From the NCBI GenBank assembly GCA_009731375.1, contig BJOX01000011.1:1111068-1175067 (forward strand): a stretch of 64,000 nt of DNA. Reading direction: 5' to 3'. The position numbers and the translations under genes are program-made. Positions 19,937 to 29,373 of the stretch are shown here, piece by piece; the first letter of the stretch is position 1, and every line of letters begins with the position of its first letter. Source of the stretch: Paulinella micropora (Eukaryota > Cercozoa > Imbricatea > Euglyphida). Under the pieces are notes generated by a model. It worked only from the letters and a program-made list of their open reading frames with translations. It made no database searches and was not told where the DNA came from.

Positions 19937-22900
19937 TCATTTACGCGCAGCCTTTTTCTTCGCACGCTTCTTCTTCGGAGTTGCAGGTGCGGTAGGCAAG
20001 GTCGGTGCTGTTGGTGGTATGCTGTCCTCGTCGTCCGCAAGGTAGTCCGAAAGACGAACCATGAACTGTTCAGCCAGATTGTTGAACTGCGGGGCCGGTA
20101 ACGGTTTGGTGTAGATGTCTGCCAAGTTCTCCGCAGATGGTATGTACCGGACGGTGACTTTTCGGTCTCGCACCTGTTCAACCACATAGTGGTGCTTAAG
20201 TGAACGATGTCTTGCGCGTGGACCTCCGAGTCCGTTAGTCGATGCCGTAATTGACCCGCGATTGTCGGCATAAATCACAGAAGGGGTTGTGACCGGAAAT
20301 CCCAACTCCGTTAAGAATGACTGTAGTGCGATTGCAGTCCGGGTAGTCTGGGATAGACTGATCGTCTCCGATTCCATGGTTGAGAGCGCCACGGTCGATT
20401 GGCGTCGGGAGTTCCAGCTCACGGGGCCTGTTAGCATATGATGTTCGCCATTCCGCGATCGACGGGTAAATTGGCAATTACCGAGGTCGGAGTCGCTGTA
20501 GGAGATGAGTTCAACTATGCCTTTGTCGACAGTCGCCGGGAAGAATAATCCCTTCTCGTTGCGCAGGTGACGATAGATTCGCCCGACCATGGAATAGGCT
20601 GCGTCCAGTGCCTTGTGTGCGTATACCGACAACCTGTTGACAGCATAGGCGATTTGAGGTTGCGTCATTGACGCAGGCCATATCAACTCATCAGTAAGCT
20701 TGCTCAACGACCGCTGACGCAGAGGGCAAATCATGGGAAGCGGGGGCTGGCTCCTGCGACGTTGCGGGTGTAGGTGCCGGGTTGCAGTTTGCGTAGTTTC
20801 GATCCTGTAGCAATCCACGGATGCAGGCACGTTGATGAACTAGCAGTCCAGACGGAAACCTTTTAAATTGCAATCCAACGAAAACACGTACGTTGCCAAG
20901 GTCTTTGAATCGGAACTTGGATTTCCCAAGGGCCTCCTTGAGCATGATGAATTGTGATACATGCAAACAAAACACAAGCATGTCGTCTGTTTCAATAGCA
21001 GTGCCCAAGGCAGATGTGGAAAGTCGCCGTTCTCGTCCTTGAGGTAGAATACGCACGGGTCGATGGTTGACTGATGGTAACCTAAAGTACGCAAGAATGA
21101 TGCGACGTAATCATGCCAACGTCGGCCTGCCTGAGGTGAGCCGTAAAGCGCCTTCTCCACTCGCCAGATGGCCCACTGGTCGTCCGGGTTCTCGAATCTC
21201 TTCGGAGGGTAGGCAAAAACAATGTCAACCATGTCGGCATGTACGTATGCCTGGCTGAAATCGATCTGTTTGATCAATGCGTGTTGTGCGACCATGACAG
21301 AACAAACAACCAACAGAGAGAAATGATGGGCAACGGGCGTCGAAGTTTCATATGGGTTGAAGTGTTCAAATGGGTTCATTCTATTACCATATAACACTAG
21401 ACGAGATTTATGCACTGTTGCTCCTGTCGATTCATTCTGTTTGATGGCGTCCACAAATCCGCTGTAGACAGGGGTGACACCGAGCTTGCTTGCCTCTGTA
21501 TGAGTAGACCATTTGAGACAGTTCGCGGCATAGAGGCCTTGTACCTCAGCCATTCTTGCAGCTTTGACCTCGTTGTCGATCCCAGCCTTCTTTTCTGGAG
21601 AACGTAGAACACGTGTAAACAGACAAAATGACAAGTCACTAGGTGACGTCATACCGTAGCTTGACAGCTCGTCAGCCAATTGCGCAATGTCAACGTCTGA
21701 AGTCTCGTCGTCTCCTTCCTGGATAGCAAGCTTAACGCTGTGCGAAGCATGATGGTTGGGACGAGGTTTTCGCGACCTGGGTCCATCCACGATGTTGGTG
21801 GTAGAAATTCTGGCATTCTGATACCATTCTGCATCAGCAGCAGCTTTTGCAATGGCGGAAGACTGAGAAGCTGAATTGACCCGTGCTGTTCTTGCCAAGT
21901 CTTTGGCTGGTACGAGTCGTCGTCTCGGGTTGCTCTTCGAAGTCTTCTTATCCTTATCCGTCCTTAGGACGAAACTGGGAGCTGTGCTCAGCAAAGGGTA
22001 GGTGGGTGGTATAGGTTCAAGTGTGACCTCGAGGTTGGATTGGTTGGGGTTGTCGCCAGACAAGAGGTCGTCGTTGTCGTCGTCTCCAACCGTCACCACT
22101 TTTTGGCTAAAATCATCACGTTTGTCCCGTGAAATTTTGTCATCATTTTCAGAAAAAGTTGACGGTTGTGGAGTTGGTGTACCATCGAAGTCCCATGGGC
22201 GGTCCGACACCTTTACTGTGTAGCCTCGTGTGTTGGGGTCGAACTTGACATTCTGTATCTAAACTATTTTCTTGCTTCCTAACACGTAGATCCGGTATAG
22301 ATGACGAAAGACGTTGTACCCTGTTAAGACTCCAGGTGTTGCCATTTCCCTTCCCTTCTTGCTGTCGTGTAGACGAACGAAAACCAAACAACCTATAGGC
22401 TGTAGGAAGCCAGTGGGGAACGATCGTCGAAGCGTGACCTCGTAAGGGGATTTCCCTTTGTAGATTCCGTCGAACATCGGGGTCACCATTCTTGTAGCCC
22501 ATTCTGCTTCTTGCATTTCCTGCCAAAACATTTCTGGGAGTTGAGCATCAATGCAAATAGCTGTTGCCCTTGTGTTTGCAGTCCTGTGTTCTCGTTCCAC
22601 CACTGCGTTGTTGTTGGGTTCGTTGCTTGGGGTTGGCTTCAGTATGATGCCCTTCTTTGCGCAGTGAGCCACCAGTAGGTCAGGGATGAATTCCCCATCG
22701 CAACTAATCTGTTTGAGCTTCTTTCCCGTCTGGCGTTCGTAAAAAGCAATCATCTGTTGCAGTCTGGGGAATCACACAACTGCTTGTCGTGTATTCGTGT
22801 ATATGTTTAAACCAAATCTGCTCTTTGGTTCTTTTGTAACCAACTTGTATGTGTTACCCTGAAGCGAACGTGTTGGTGTAGGGCCCCAGAAGTCCACATG

Positions 22901-23572
22901 GATGGTCTCCCCCATCGCGAAGTCTTCGTCCAGATGTTGGTTGCCTTTGAAGTACGGAGCTCTTGTGATCTTTGTCTGTGCACACGGGGCACACAATGTT
23001 GGCACTTTGACGCGCCAGTTGATACCCGTAATAGGTCGGCCCAAACTTTTCGCAAGTTGCGTCATTGCCTTGGGTCCCGCGTGCCCACACATCCTATGCA
23101 AAATCATTGCAAGTATCGGAGCCGTTGTGGCACGTGGGTTGACGGAAAAGTGCACCTCGCCTACGTCACGCTTCCCCATTGATGGAGGTGTGAAGCGCGA
23201 GTTGATGTCCATTAGCTTGTCCTTGTTGTCGTCCTTTCTGTACAGTTTGTTTGACATCATTCTGCCCCTACAGATGATTTCACGTTGGTCAATGTGAACG
23301 GGTTGACGAAGTACCAATACTTGTCCATTCTGGAAAATGGTGGCGTAGTTCGTCTTCACGTCCATGACACCAGGCGATAGAATCGTGTATGGTGTGTGCT
23401 GGGTGATCAACGCGTCATTGAAGGTATATTCATTTGCCTTGCCGTCCCAAGCCACAAAGTCGATGTGTGCAGACCCCCGAAGCGATACCTTGAGTGCGTC
23501 AGAGGTGATTCCTGCAAGCTTTGTTGTCTTGCCTTTAACCTTGTTCGACGTCTTGACTGTTGGATGAACCAA
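19937..23572 (-). pseudogene. Copia pol: integrase, RT and RNase H, with stops and frameshifts
   Basis: Minus-strand coding remnants after the protease TGA. Integrase: His/His and C-x2-C zinc ligands near 23090-22975, HVDFWGP (first Asp, near 22900), CDGEF (second Asp, near 22690) and the NNNAVVEREHRT region with the Glu (near 22610). A TGA at 22772-22774 and a TAG at 22259-22261 interrupt the same frame. RT follows in that frame (QIDFSQAY, KALYGSPQAGRRW), then shifts frame near 21000-21030. The usual YVDD appears as ETDD in the continuing frame. A second shift near 20700 returns to the first frame for RNase H (SDSDL, TMESET, Asp-Asn motifs), ending in a Lys/Pro tail at 19937. Reading through all breaks would give a normal copia pol order. 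Confidence 0.9.
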
Positions 23573-23581
23573 AATGCGATT

Positions 23582-24256
23582 TCAGCCAGAGTCAAAAATG
23601 CTATGTACTACCTCGCTCTGAGTAGCCATGAGCGCCCGTGCGCCTTCACTGTAGCTGTAGTTGAGCTCCTCCTTGTCCTCTGGGCATTCAACAAGCGTGT
23701 AAACAAACGATCGCCTTACCAATGCAGGGTCGTATTTGATTCTCGTAGTTAGGGGTGGGCCCCGTGCTTCAGCCTGTATCAAAATTCTCGTTCGATCGGG
23801 AACATATGTCGGGAAACCCGCCAACCTTCTGCAAACATGTTGAATTTCACCTTTCGTGTAGTTGGCTGGGAGTTGACTGCTGGTTGAGCCAGCCGGCCCA
23901 AGCTCGCGCAATGCGTATCGGACCAGCCTCTGGTACGCGAACCATGCAAACTCCTTGTTCATTGTACCTAAACCACACTTTGGTAGGGATTGTTGACGAT
24001 CTGCAGACCGAAGCAAGCGGTTGCTCTCGTCCCTTGCGAAGTAGCAGAAAGGTCGGTGTGACGCCCAATCGTTTCTTGCTTGCATGTTGCTGCAATAGTA
24101 CACCCATTTGCATTCAGCACATTGTAACATGGGTCTCCCAGGTAGCGCTACCGCGTCGCAGTGCCCACAGATGAGCGGTGGCATGCCGTCTGCAGTTGGT
24201 ATCCCGTCCGTAACGTTGCTTGCCTGAAGCACATTGTTGTGGTGCAGAACTGACAT
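23582..24256 (-). CDS. MYND-like zinc finger segment running into the copia protease
   Basis: A frame of 224 residues ending at FDSG, the copia protease active-site triad, followed at once by TGA (23582-23584), after which the same frame continues as NRILVHP into the rest of pol. Near its start are C30-x2-C33-x12-C46-x2-C49-x5-C55, then W64, H67 and C71. This matches a MYND finger (two C-x2-C pairs, YC, W, H, C) except that the Cys expected about four residues after C55 is absent, as if one codon had been deleted. The remaining ~150 residues before the protease are unassigned. Ordinary copia elements have no such region between nucleocapsid and protease. It may be a captured host domain, which is inference. 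Confidence 0.7.
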   Translation of the reverse strand: MSVLHHNNVLQASNVTDGIPTADGMPPLICGHCDAVALPGRPMLQCAECKWVYYCSNMQARNDWASHRPFCYFARDESNRLLRSADRQQSLPKCGLGTMNKEFAWFAYQRLVRYALRELGPAGSTSSQLPANYTKGEIQHVCRRLAGFPTYVPDRTRILIQAEARGPPLTTRIKYDPALVRRSFVYTLVECPEDKEELNYSYSEGARALMATQSEVVHSIFDSG

Positions 24257-24753
24257 TCAGGGACCAAAGTCTGCCATCCAGTTGGAGCGATGTTGAAACC
24301 GAAGCGTAGAGACCAATATTCCATTTCGACTACACTTGCGTGCCTAAACGCAAAGTGCACATCAAAACACCAATAGTGCGGGGCACCGGCTTTGATCGGA
24401 TGTGATGCGGACCCGCCCAACAAAAAACTTTCTAGTACCCGGTCCGGGTACTGTACACCACATCCCCGGCCGGGTCGATGTGTCTGGGAAAGCAAAAGTG
24501 CGGCCACCGGTGCATTTCTTTGTCCCGTGTCCTTCCATTCCGTCATATACGACGTAAGCCAGGTCAGTGTCGGCTCCGAACCGGCCAGCTTTTTGTTGGG
24601 GTACCAAGGGTCCGTTCTCGGCACCGTGTAGTGGTTTGGAGCGTCCAGTCTCCATTCGGCCGGCCAGTGCAGAGGGGGTACCGGAAATCCTTGCGGCATG
24701 CCTTTTCGCCTGTGTAACTTACTCATGAAGGCCCACAGGTTCACCTTTGTCAT
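24148..24753 (-). CDS. Copia-borne ORF of unknown function between gag and the MYND segment
   Basis: 201 residues, starting at an ATG overlapping the gag stop and overlapping the next frame by about 108 nt. It has Trp/Pro-rich N-terminal sequence and several His/Cys/Trp residues toward the C-terminus. It may be part of one polyprotein with gag and the MYND segment, separated by frameshifts, since the three lie in three different frames without gaps. I recognise no domain. Confidence 0.5.
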   Translation of the reverse strand: MTKVNLWAFMSKLHRRKGMPQGFPVPPLHWPAEWRLDAPNHYTVPRTDPWYPNKKLAGSEPTLTWLTSYMTEWKDTGQRNAPVAALLLSQTHRPGRGCGVQYPDRVLESFLLGGSASHPIKAGAPHYWCFDVHFAFRHASVVEMEYWSLRFGFNIAPTGWQTLVPECQFCTTTMCFRQATLRTGYQLQTACHRSSVGTATR

Positions 24754-25925
24754 GAAGTCATTCTCTGCCGGTTCTTCCCACCGTTGCGTTGCGCACCGCC
24801 GTTGCGGACATTCGCGTTACGACTCCCATCGTTCGCATTCGTACCATCGTCTACCTTGACGTGTTTGCCCCTAACAGTACATTCGGCCGCACTGTGTTTG
24901 GGTTTGTTTGCGCAAACCTTGCGCAGATATTTCTTGCGGGATTGACCGATCCGGTGTTTGCCGCCGCAATTCCAGCATTTTCCAGCAAAGGGTTGCTCAT
25001 CCCGGGCCACCAACGCTGCCGGTGCATCCTTCCGGATGTTGTCATCTGGCATAAACTTATATGCCTGCATTTGTTCCTCGGCCGTAGCGCAGAGCTCAGC
25101 GAACGTCGGCTTGGGTCCAGTGCCTGAAGCAAAATAAGTGTTCGCACCAAAGTTGCTGAACGGAAGATGCTTCGCCTTCTTGAGCCTGCGAATGAGGTTA
25201 ATGCATTTGTACCCATCAGGAAAGGTGTGTTTCCTGTCTTCGAGTAACTCGAATCGATACTTGTATGCCTGCAGCCATGCTTCTGGGTCCATGTCCCGGG
25301 TCAGAGCATCTGCTTCGTGTTCTTCTATGAGGCGGGCAGCAGAGATAGCACCAGTATGTGCATACCTTTTGCATAGTGCCTCCCACATTTCCCACTGTGT
25401 CTGTCCTGCTCCCCTAACGGTCAGCAAAGCATTGTTATTCTGTTGTACCGCTTCGCATATTATCGTCCTGGATCGTATGGTGAGGTGTAGTCGGACATCC
25501 GCCGGCAAACACCCCCACATCTCCTCGTAGGTAGGGTCACGTCCCAGTAGTAATACCGCTCGTCGTTGCGCCGCATATGGATCCACCGCAGGCGAAGTAG
25601 TAGTCGTCACCGTTGTCCCCGATCCCGAACTTGACGATGATGTCGAGGTTAACCCACCCGACCTGCTCGGTGTAGCCGGGGCTCCAGGAGCTGCAGGTGG
25701 CGTAATCAACGTGACGAGCTCCGCCTTGCCCAACGGAGGCTTTGGGTCTCTTACCGTCAGCAGTAGACGCGCGTTCGTACCCATGAAATAGTTGAGAAGC
25801 GACCATCGAAAGTTGCCAAACGCATGTGCGTCCTTGACGGAGTCGTTGACCTGCTTAGATAGAGTCGGTATTTTCAGGGAAACCCTCGCTCGCTCATAAC
25901 CCAACGGGCCCCCGGAATCAGACAT
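24750..25925 (-). CDS. Gag of the copia element
   Basis: 391 residues from the ATG at 25925, whose first eight codons lie inside the 5' LTR, which ends at 25902. The frame is open further upstream to 25979 but only through LTR sequence without a better ATG. The middle contains the UBN2-type Gag pattern of copia elements (alternating helices with a W-x-W-like stretch and a conserved YxxxFxxLxxR-type segment). Near 24960 is a degenerate zinc knuckle C-x2-C-x3-H-x4-S in which the last Cys is Ser. The C-terminus is Asn/Arg-rich. It packages element RNA in virus-like particles. Confidence 0.85.
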   Translation of the reverse strand: MSDSGGPLGYERARVSLKIPTLSKQVNDSVKDAHAFGNFRWSLLNYFMGTNARLLLTVRDPKPPLGKAELVTLITPPAAPGAPATPSRSGGLTSTSSSSSGSGTTVTTTTSPAVDPYAAQRRAVLLLGRDPTYEEMWGCLPADVRLHLTIRSRTIICEAVQQNNNALLTVRGAGQTQWEMWEALCKRYAHTGAISAARLIEEHEADALTRDMDPEAWLQAYKYRFELLEDRKHTFPDGYKCINLIRRLKKAKHLPFSNFGANTYFASGTGPKPTFAELCATAEEQMQAYKFMPDDNIRKDAPAALVARDEQPFAGKCWNCGGKHRIGQSRKKYLRKVCANKPKHSAAECTVRGKHVKVDDGTNANDGSRNANVRNGGAQRNGGKNRQRMTS

Positions 25926-26546
25926 TAGGTCTTGATCACTTGAAGTAGAAGTCTGTGGTAACAGACATCGGACAGCCACTTCTGAAGTAAGTGGTAATTA
26001 CTTTAATGACAATGAATACTGAATTCCGTATCGAAGTCGTTACTATAAACAACTTGTCTTGTACACAACTTGGTGAGAAGAATTGTGATAAATGAAATAA
26101 TAACAACATCACTTATGAAACCGGAATAGAGCAGTCAATGTAGATATGATAAGCCGTACCAATTTATATAATCAGATTGATAGTAATGAGGACACAGATT
26201 AATACAATCACCGAAATATTCCTGTCAGTATATTTATGTTACCAGTGCACAACCAAATATGACAGTAATTGAGGTGAGTGAAAATGGATGGTGTATATAC
26301 GCAAGTACAACACAGTCCAAATATATAATGCAAGTCAGAGCAAAAGTCCTGATATTGTCCGCAAGTAGCGGTAGCGTTATGAGCCGTTACTAAAGTCAAT
26401 CCAGACAAGTCAAAATGGTAATGCTTAACATATTGTAAATAATTACTGTCACGTGCTAGTCAAACTTATTGCTAAATATCAAAACCTTTAATGATATTGA
26501 GTCCTATTCTTTATATATATATATTATGCCATCTAGTGGTATAATG
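25902..26546 (-). repeat. 5' LTR of the copia element (645 bp)
   Basis: Matches the left LTR apart from a few substitutions and the (TA)n length. It ends (minus strand) in CCCGTTG, followed by GGTTATGAGCGAGC, the position of a primer-binding site. I cannot identify the tRNA with confidence. Confidence 0.9.
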
Positions 26547-26551
26547 ATAAA
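26547..26551. other. Target-site duplication ATAAA (right)
   Basis: Matches 18807-18811 and directly follows the right LTR. Confidence 0.9.
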
Positions 26552-26735
26552 ATTTGAAATTCAGTGGCAAATGATTTTTTTTTCAGTGGGGAAGAGATCA
26601 CATCGTCACCTGATCTTTACAACAAAAAAAGAATTATTAAAAAATGTTAAAAACTGGTAATGAGTCAGTGACTTATCATTGCATCCGTTTTGGACTCCAC
26701 TAAAACGACCTAAACATTTGTATTTTTACCACCCC
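26552..26735 (+). repeat. Dispersed repeat R1, second half of the split copy
   Basis: Continues R1 after the copia element. It shares AACAAAAAAAGAATTATT with the reverse complement of the 51.0-kb copy and CGTTTTGGACTCC plus CACTAAAACGACCTAAA with the 28.5-kb copy. Confidence 0.75.
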
Positions 26736-28189
26736 CTTGGGGTGTTTCGTTGATTCGCCGGTTCAAAAATAATAAAACATATACAGTTGAATGCTTCAGA
26801 TCACCCTGATTTAGAATCTGCAATCGATTTTTAATTATTTTTAGTAGTTTTGACAAACCTAGCATTTGAAGTTGTAAAAAAAGTCACCATTTCTTGTGGA
26901 AAATATTTCAGAAACTTTATCAAAAAGACAGGTCGGGGCGTAATTTTTTTGCTGACTCAATGTGATGAAAAACTTGTTTGCAACCACGATTATGATTAAA
27001 GAATCTGTAACCGTTTTTGCTTGTTATTTTCTTAGCTTTTGAACTATCGAACGTTACACAATGCATATCGATAAATAATTTGATAGAATTTCGAGAAAAT
27101 TTCAACATCTCTGAGACACACAGAGTCGGCCGGAAAACAGTCCCTTAAGGGCAGCTAAACAGGCAAATAAAAATTTATTTCTAAAACAATTGACGGTCCT
27201 ACAGCTCCTAAATAGGTTGGAGGAGTCCTAAAACACTATACATTCAAATCTACGTAGTTTTTGTTGAAAAATCACACGAACTCCAAAAGAAAAATAGTCA
27301 AAACTTTTTTCACATTCCGAAATCTTGGACTTGCATGCCTCCAGGAATGAAGCAGGCACATCCCATTTTCAATATTTTTGAGTATATGTCAGTGAGACAT
27401 GATTACACTAAAAGACTGTAGGAGCAAGGTCCAGGGGAAAATGTACAGGCATGTGTAGGTCAGACAGGTGAAATTGTGAAAACCCACTTTTTGGTTTGTA
27501 GCTTCTAGGTAAAATAAAAAAATCCTTTGGTGGAGCTTTACATGATAATAAAAGATGATTCAAATACTTAAAAAGTCTTAAAACGGATGAATACTAAGAT
27601 TTATATATTCCCAAAACCAGAAAAATGCTGGTTTTGTGATTTCGAGTTTTTGTATACCACAGACATTTACAGATTACATAAAGGTGGAGAAATACGTTTA
27701 ATGATAATACAAAATGATTCACCTATTCACCTGTGCAAGAAATATTACTCAAGCTACGAAATATGAGATTTCGATGTTTCGATAAGGAAAAAATAAGTGG
27801 TTTTCTCCTAGCTGGTTTTGTAGCCTACAAATAAAAGTATCAATAAATATTTTGTGCAAGTGATGAAAAACATTCAAGGTTGCTGTGTATATATTTAGAT
27901 AGCTATGATATGCTTTGTGCTAAGACATATCTGATGCACTCAGGGAACCCTCCCCTCTGAGCTTTTTCCTAGGTTGGCCAGGCCAGGACAAAAAACCGCA
28001 AAAATCGAGGAATTTCTTTGTATTTTTTCCAGTCAAGATGGTGTCAAAAAAGTTGGGAAACAAGTTTTCGTTTGTTAAGGGATCTTGACATACAACAGTA
28101 AGATTTTCAAAGATAGCTTCCTGCCGACATATAAAATAAACTCATAACTAAGAATATAATTAAAACCACATTGAACAACTTTTTTAAGT
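26736..28189. other. AT-rich sequence, nothing recognised
   Basis: About 1.45 kb between two R1 copies. No frame longer than about 60 codons and no LTR, TIR or array. It may be more of the R1 family or another decayed repeat. Confidence 0.45.
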
Positions 28190-28545
28190 CGAATTTGTTC
28201 GAGTCAAAGGGAAAAAAAACGGAGGAAACTACTCGTCCTAAACTACTGTATCTTTTTCCAAACCGACTTCAGATTCTGAAAGCTCATACTCGATATGGGT
28301 TCCGACAAAATTATGGCGAATTATGGACAACCTTTGCCCATCAACTTTTTTTCAATCAATAAAACACAAAATTTTAAATTTGAATTTCAAATTTAAATTT
28401 AAATTTTTTCGATGTTTGAAAGCAGTGGGAACCCGATCGCATCGTGATCTTTCTAACAAAAAAACAGATCACAAAAGGTTGACAACTTCAAAAGTTATAG
28501 TTGCCTCCGTTTTGGACTCCGGATTCCCACTAAAACGACCTAAAA
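28190..28545 (+). repeat. Dispersed repeat R1, uninterrupted but diverged copy
   Basis: Aligns to 18640-18811 joined to 26552-26735: shared words include CTTCAGATTCTGAAAGCTC-like, AATAAAACACAAAATTTTAAA-like, GATCGCATCGTGATCTTT-like and CACTAAAACGACCTAAA. It passes through the copia insertion point with no element present. Confidence 0.7.
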
Positions 28546-28844
28546 AACATATGAAACCGTGCCATATGAATTCACGGTGCAGGCGCTGCACAAACGGTGA
28601 CGGTTGCCTTACAGGATATGTTGTTTGCGGTGACGGGGGTAAGGTGCGTGCGCATGCCCGCATATTGGCCGGAACTTATGCCACCAGAGTTGGGACGGTG
28701 TTTCAAAATCCGGTTAAGGCATATATGATCCGCGGGCACATCGCGGTTTTGGTTCTTTCCGGGAGGAAATTTTGAAGGGGTTCAACTGCAATCGCTACTA
28801 AGTTGGAGTTCGTAGCACGTCAGATAGGAAGTGTATCACCGTTT

Positions 28845-28980
28845 TGACGGCCGGCCCGCACAATACATAGTGGCATTGAGTACTAGTGTCGTCCGGCTTG
28901 TCGTTACTTGACTCTTATGCTTGGTCTGCCCCTCTGCCGTTGAGTGACGACTAAGTGTCAGAGTAGCTGTTCCGGTTACA
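28845..28980 (+). repeat. 5' LTR of gypsy B (136 bp)
   Basis: TGACGGCCGG..GGTTACA. Differs from the 3' LTR by several substitutions and indels, so the insertion is not young. Confidence 0.85.
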
Positions 28981-28982
28981 TC

Positions 28983-29000
28983 TGGAATCGCTAACAAAAG
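28983..29000 (+). other. Probable primer-binding site of gypsy B
   Basis: TGGAATCGCTAACAAAAG starts two bases after the LTR, where TGG would pair with a tRNA CCA end. The tRNA is not identified. Confidence 0.5.
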
Positions 29001-29373
29001 TTGAACGGGATTTGCTTTTGCTTTTGGTGAGGGTCACAAAAAGCTAAAGTTCTCACGTTTTTCTCGCTTTGATTTTCTTGAGGTTTTGACACCTTGAAAA
29101 TCCGAACAGAAAACGGTGTTGACCTTTTTCAAGTGTTGTTTTTTAAGTTAGTTGGACTCTCCCTTAGGGGGAGAGGGATAGAAACAGATTGTGTGTGAGG
29201 AAATAGGAGCACACACGTCTGGTTTTAGCTTGAACAAGGTAGGAAGGAGACACAGACATAGCACATAAGCTGTGTGGGAATCAGTGTTGTGTGTGTGTTG
29301 TGTGCCTTCTGTTTTTGTCTCGTCTCTCTATTCTTTTTCTCACTTTTACATGTTATCATTGCAGAAGAGGCGG
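29001..29373 (+). other. 5' leader of gypsy B with a possible intron
   Basis: Untranslated leader. AAGGTAGGA near 29238 resembles a donor site, and a pyrimidine stretch ending TATCATTGCAG at about 29364 resembles an acceptor just before the likely gag ATG at 29374. Splicing is not proven. Confidence 0.35.

Larger units (their letters stand above)
18812..26546 (-). mobile_element. Ty1/copia LTR retrotransposon, full length, decayed
   Basis: Two nearly identical LTRs (18812-19501 and 25902-26546) enclose gag, a MYND-like segment, protease, integrase, RT and RNase H on the minus strand, with integrase before RT as in copia. ATAAA duplications flank it and it splits an R1 copy. Similar LTRs point to a fairly recent insertion, yet pol has two in-frame TGA codons, one TAG and at least two frameshifts, so this copy is not autonomous unless recoding occurs. 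A 10-N gap in a C-run (19879-19888) lies between the pol end and the polypurine tract. Confidence 0.93.

Noticed and set aside
24148-24256. Overlapping copia frames as evidence of two separate genes
   Set aside because: Three consecutive frames with no gaps inside one element are more simply a single polyprotein with frameshifts or recoding. I keep the ORFs but not the claim of independent genes.
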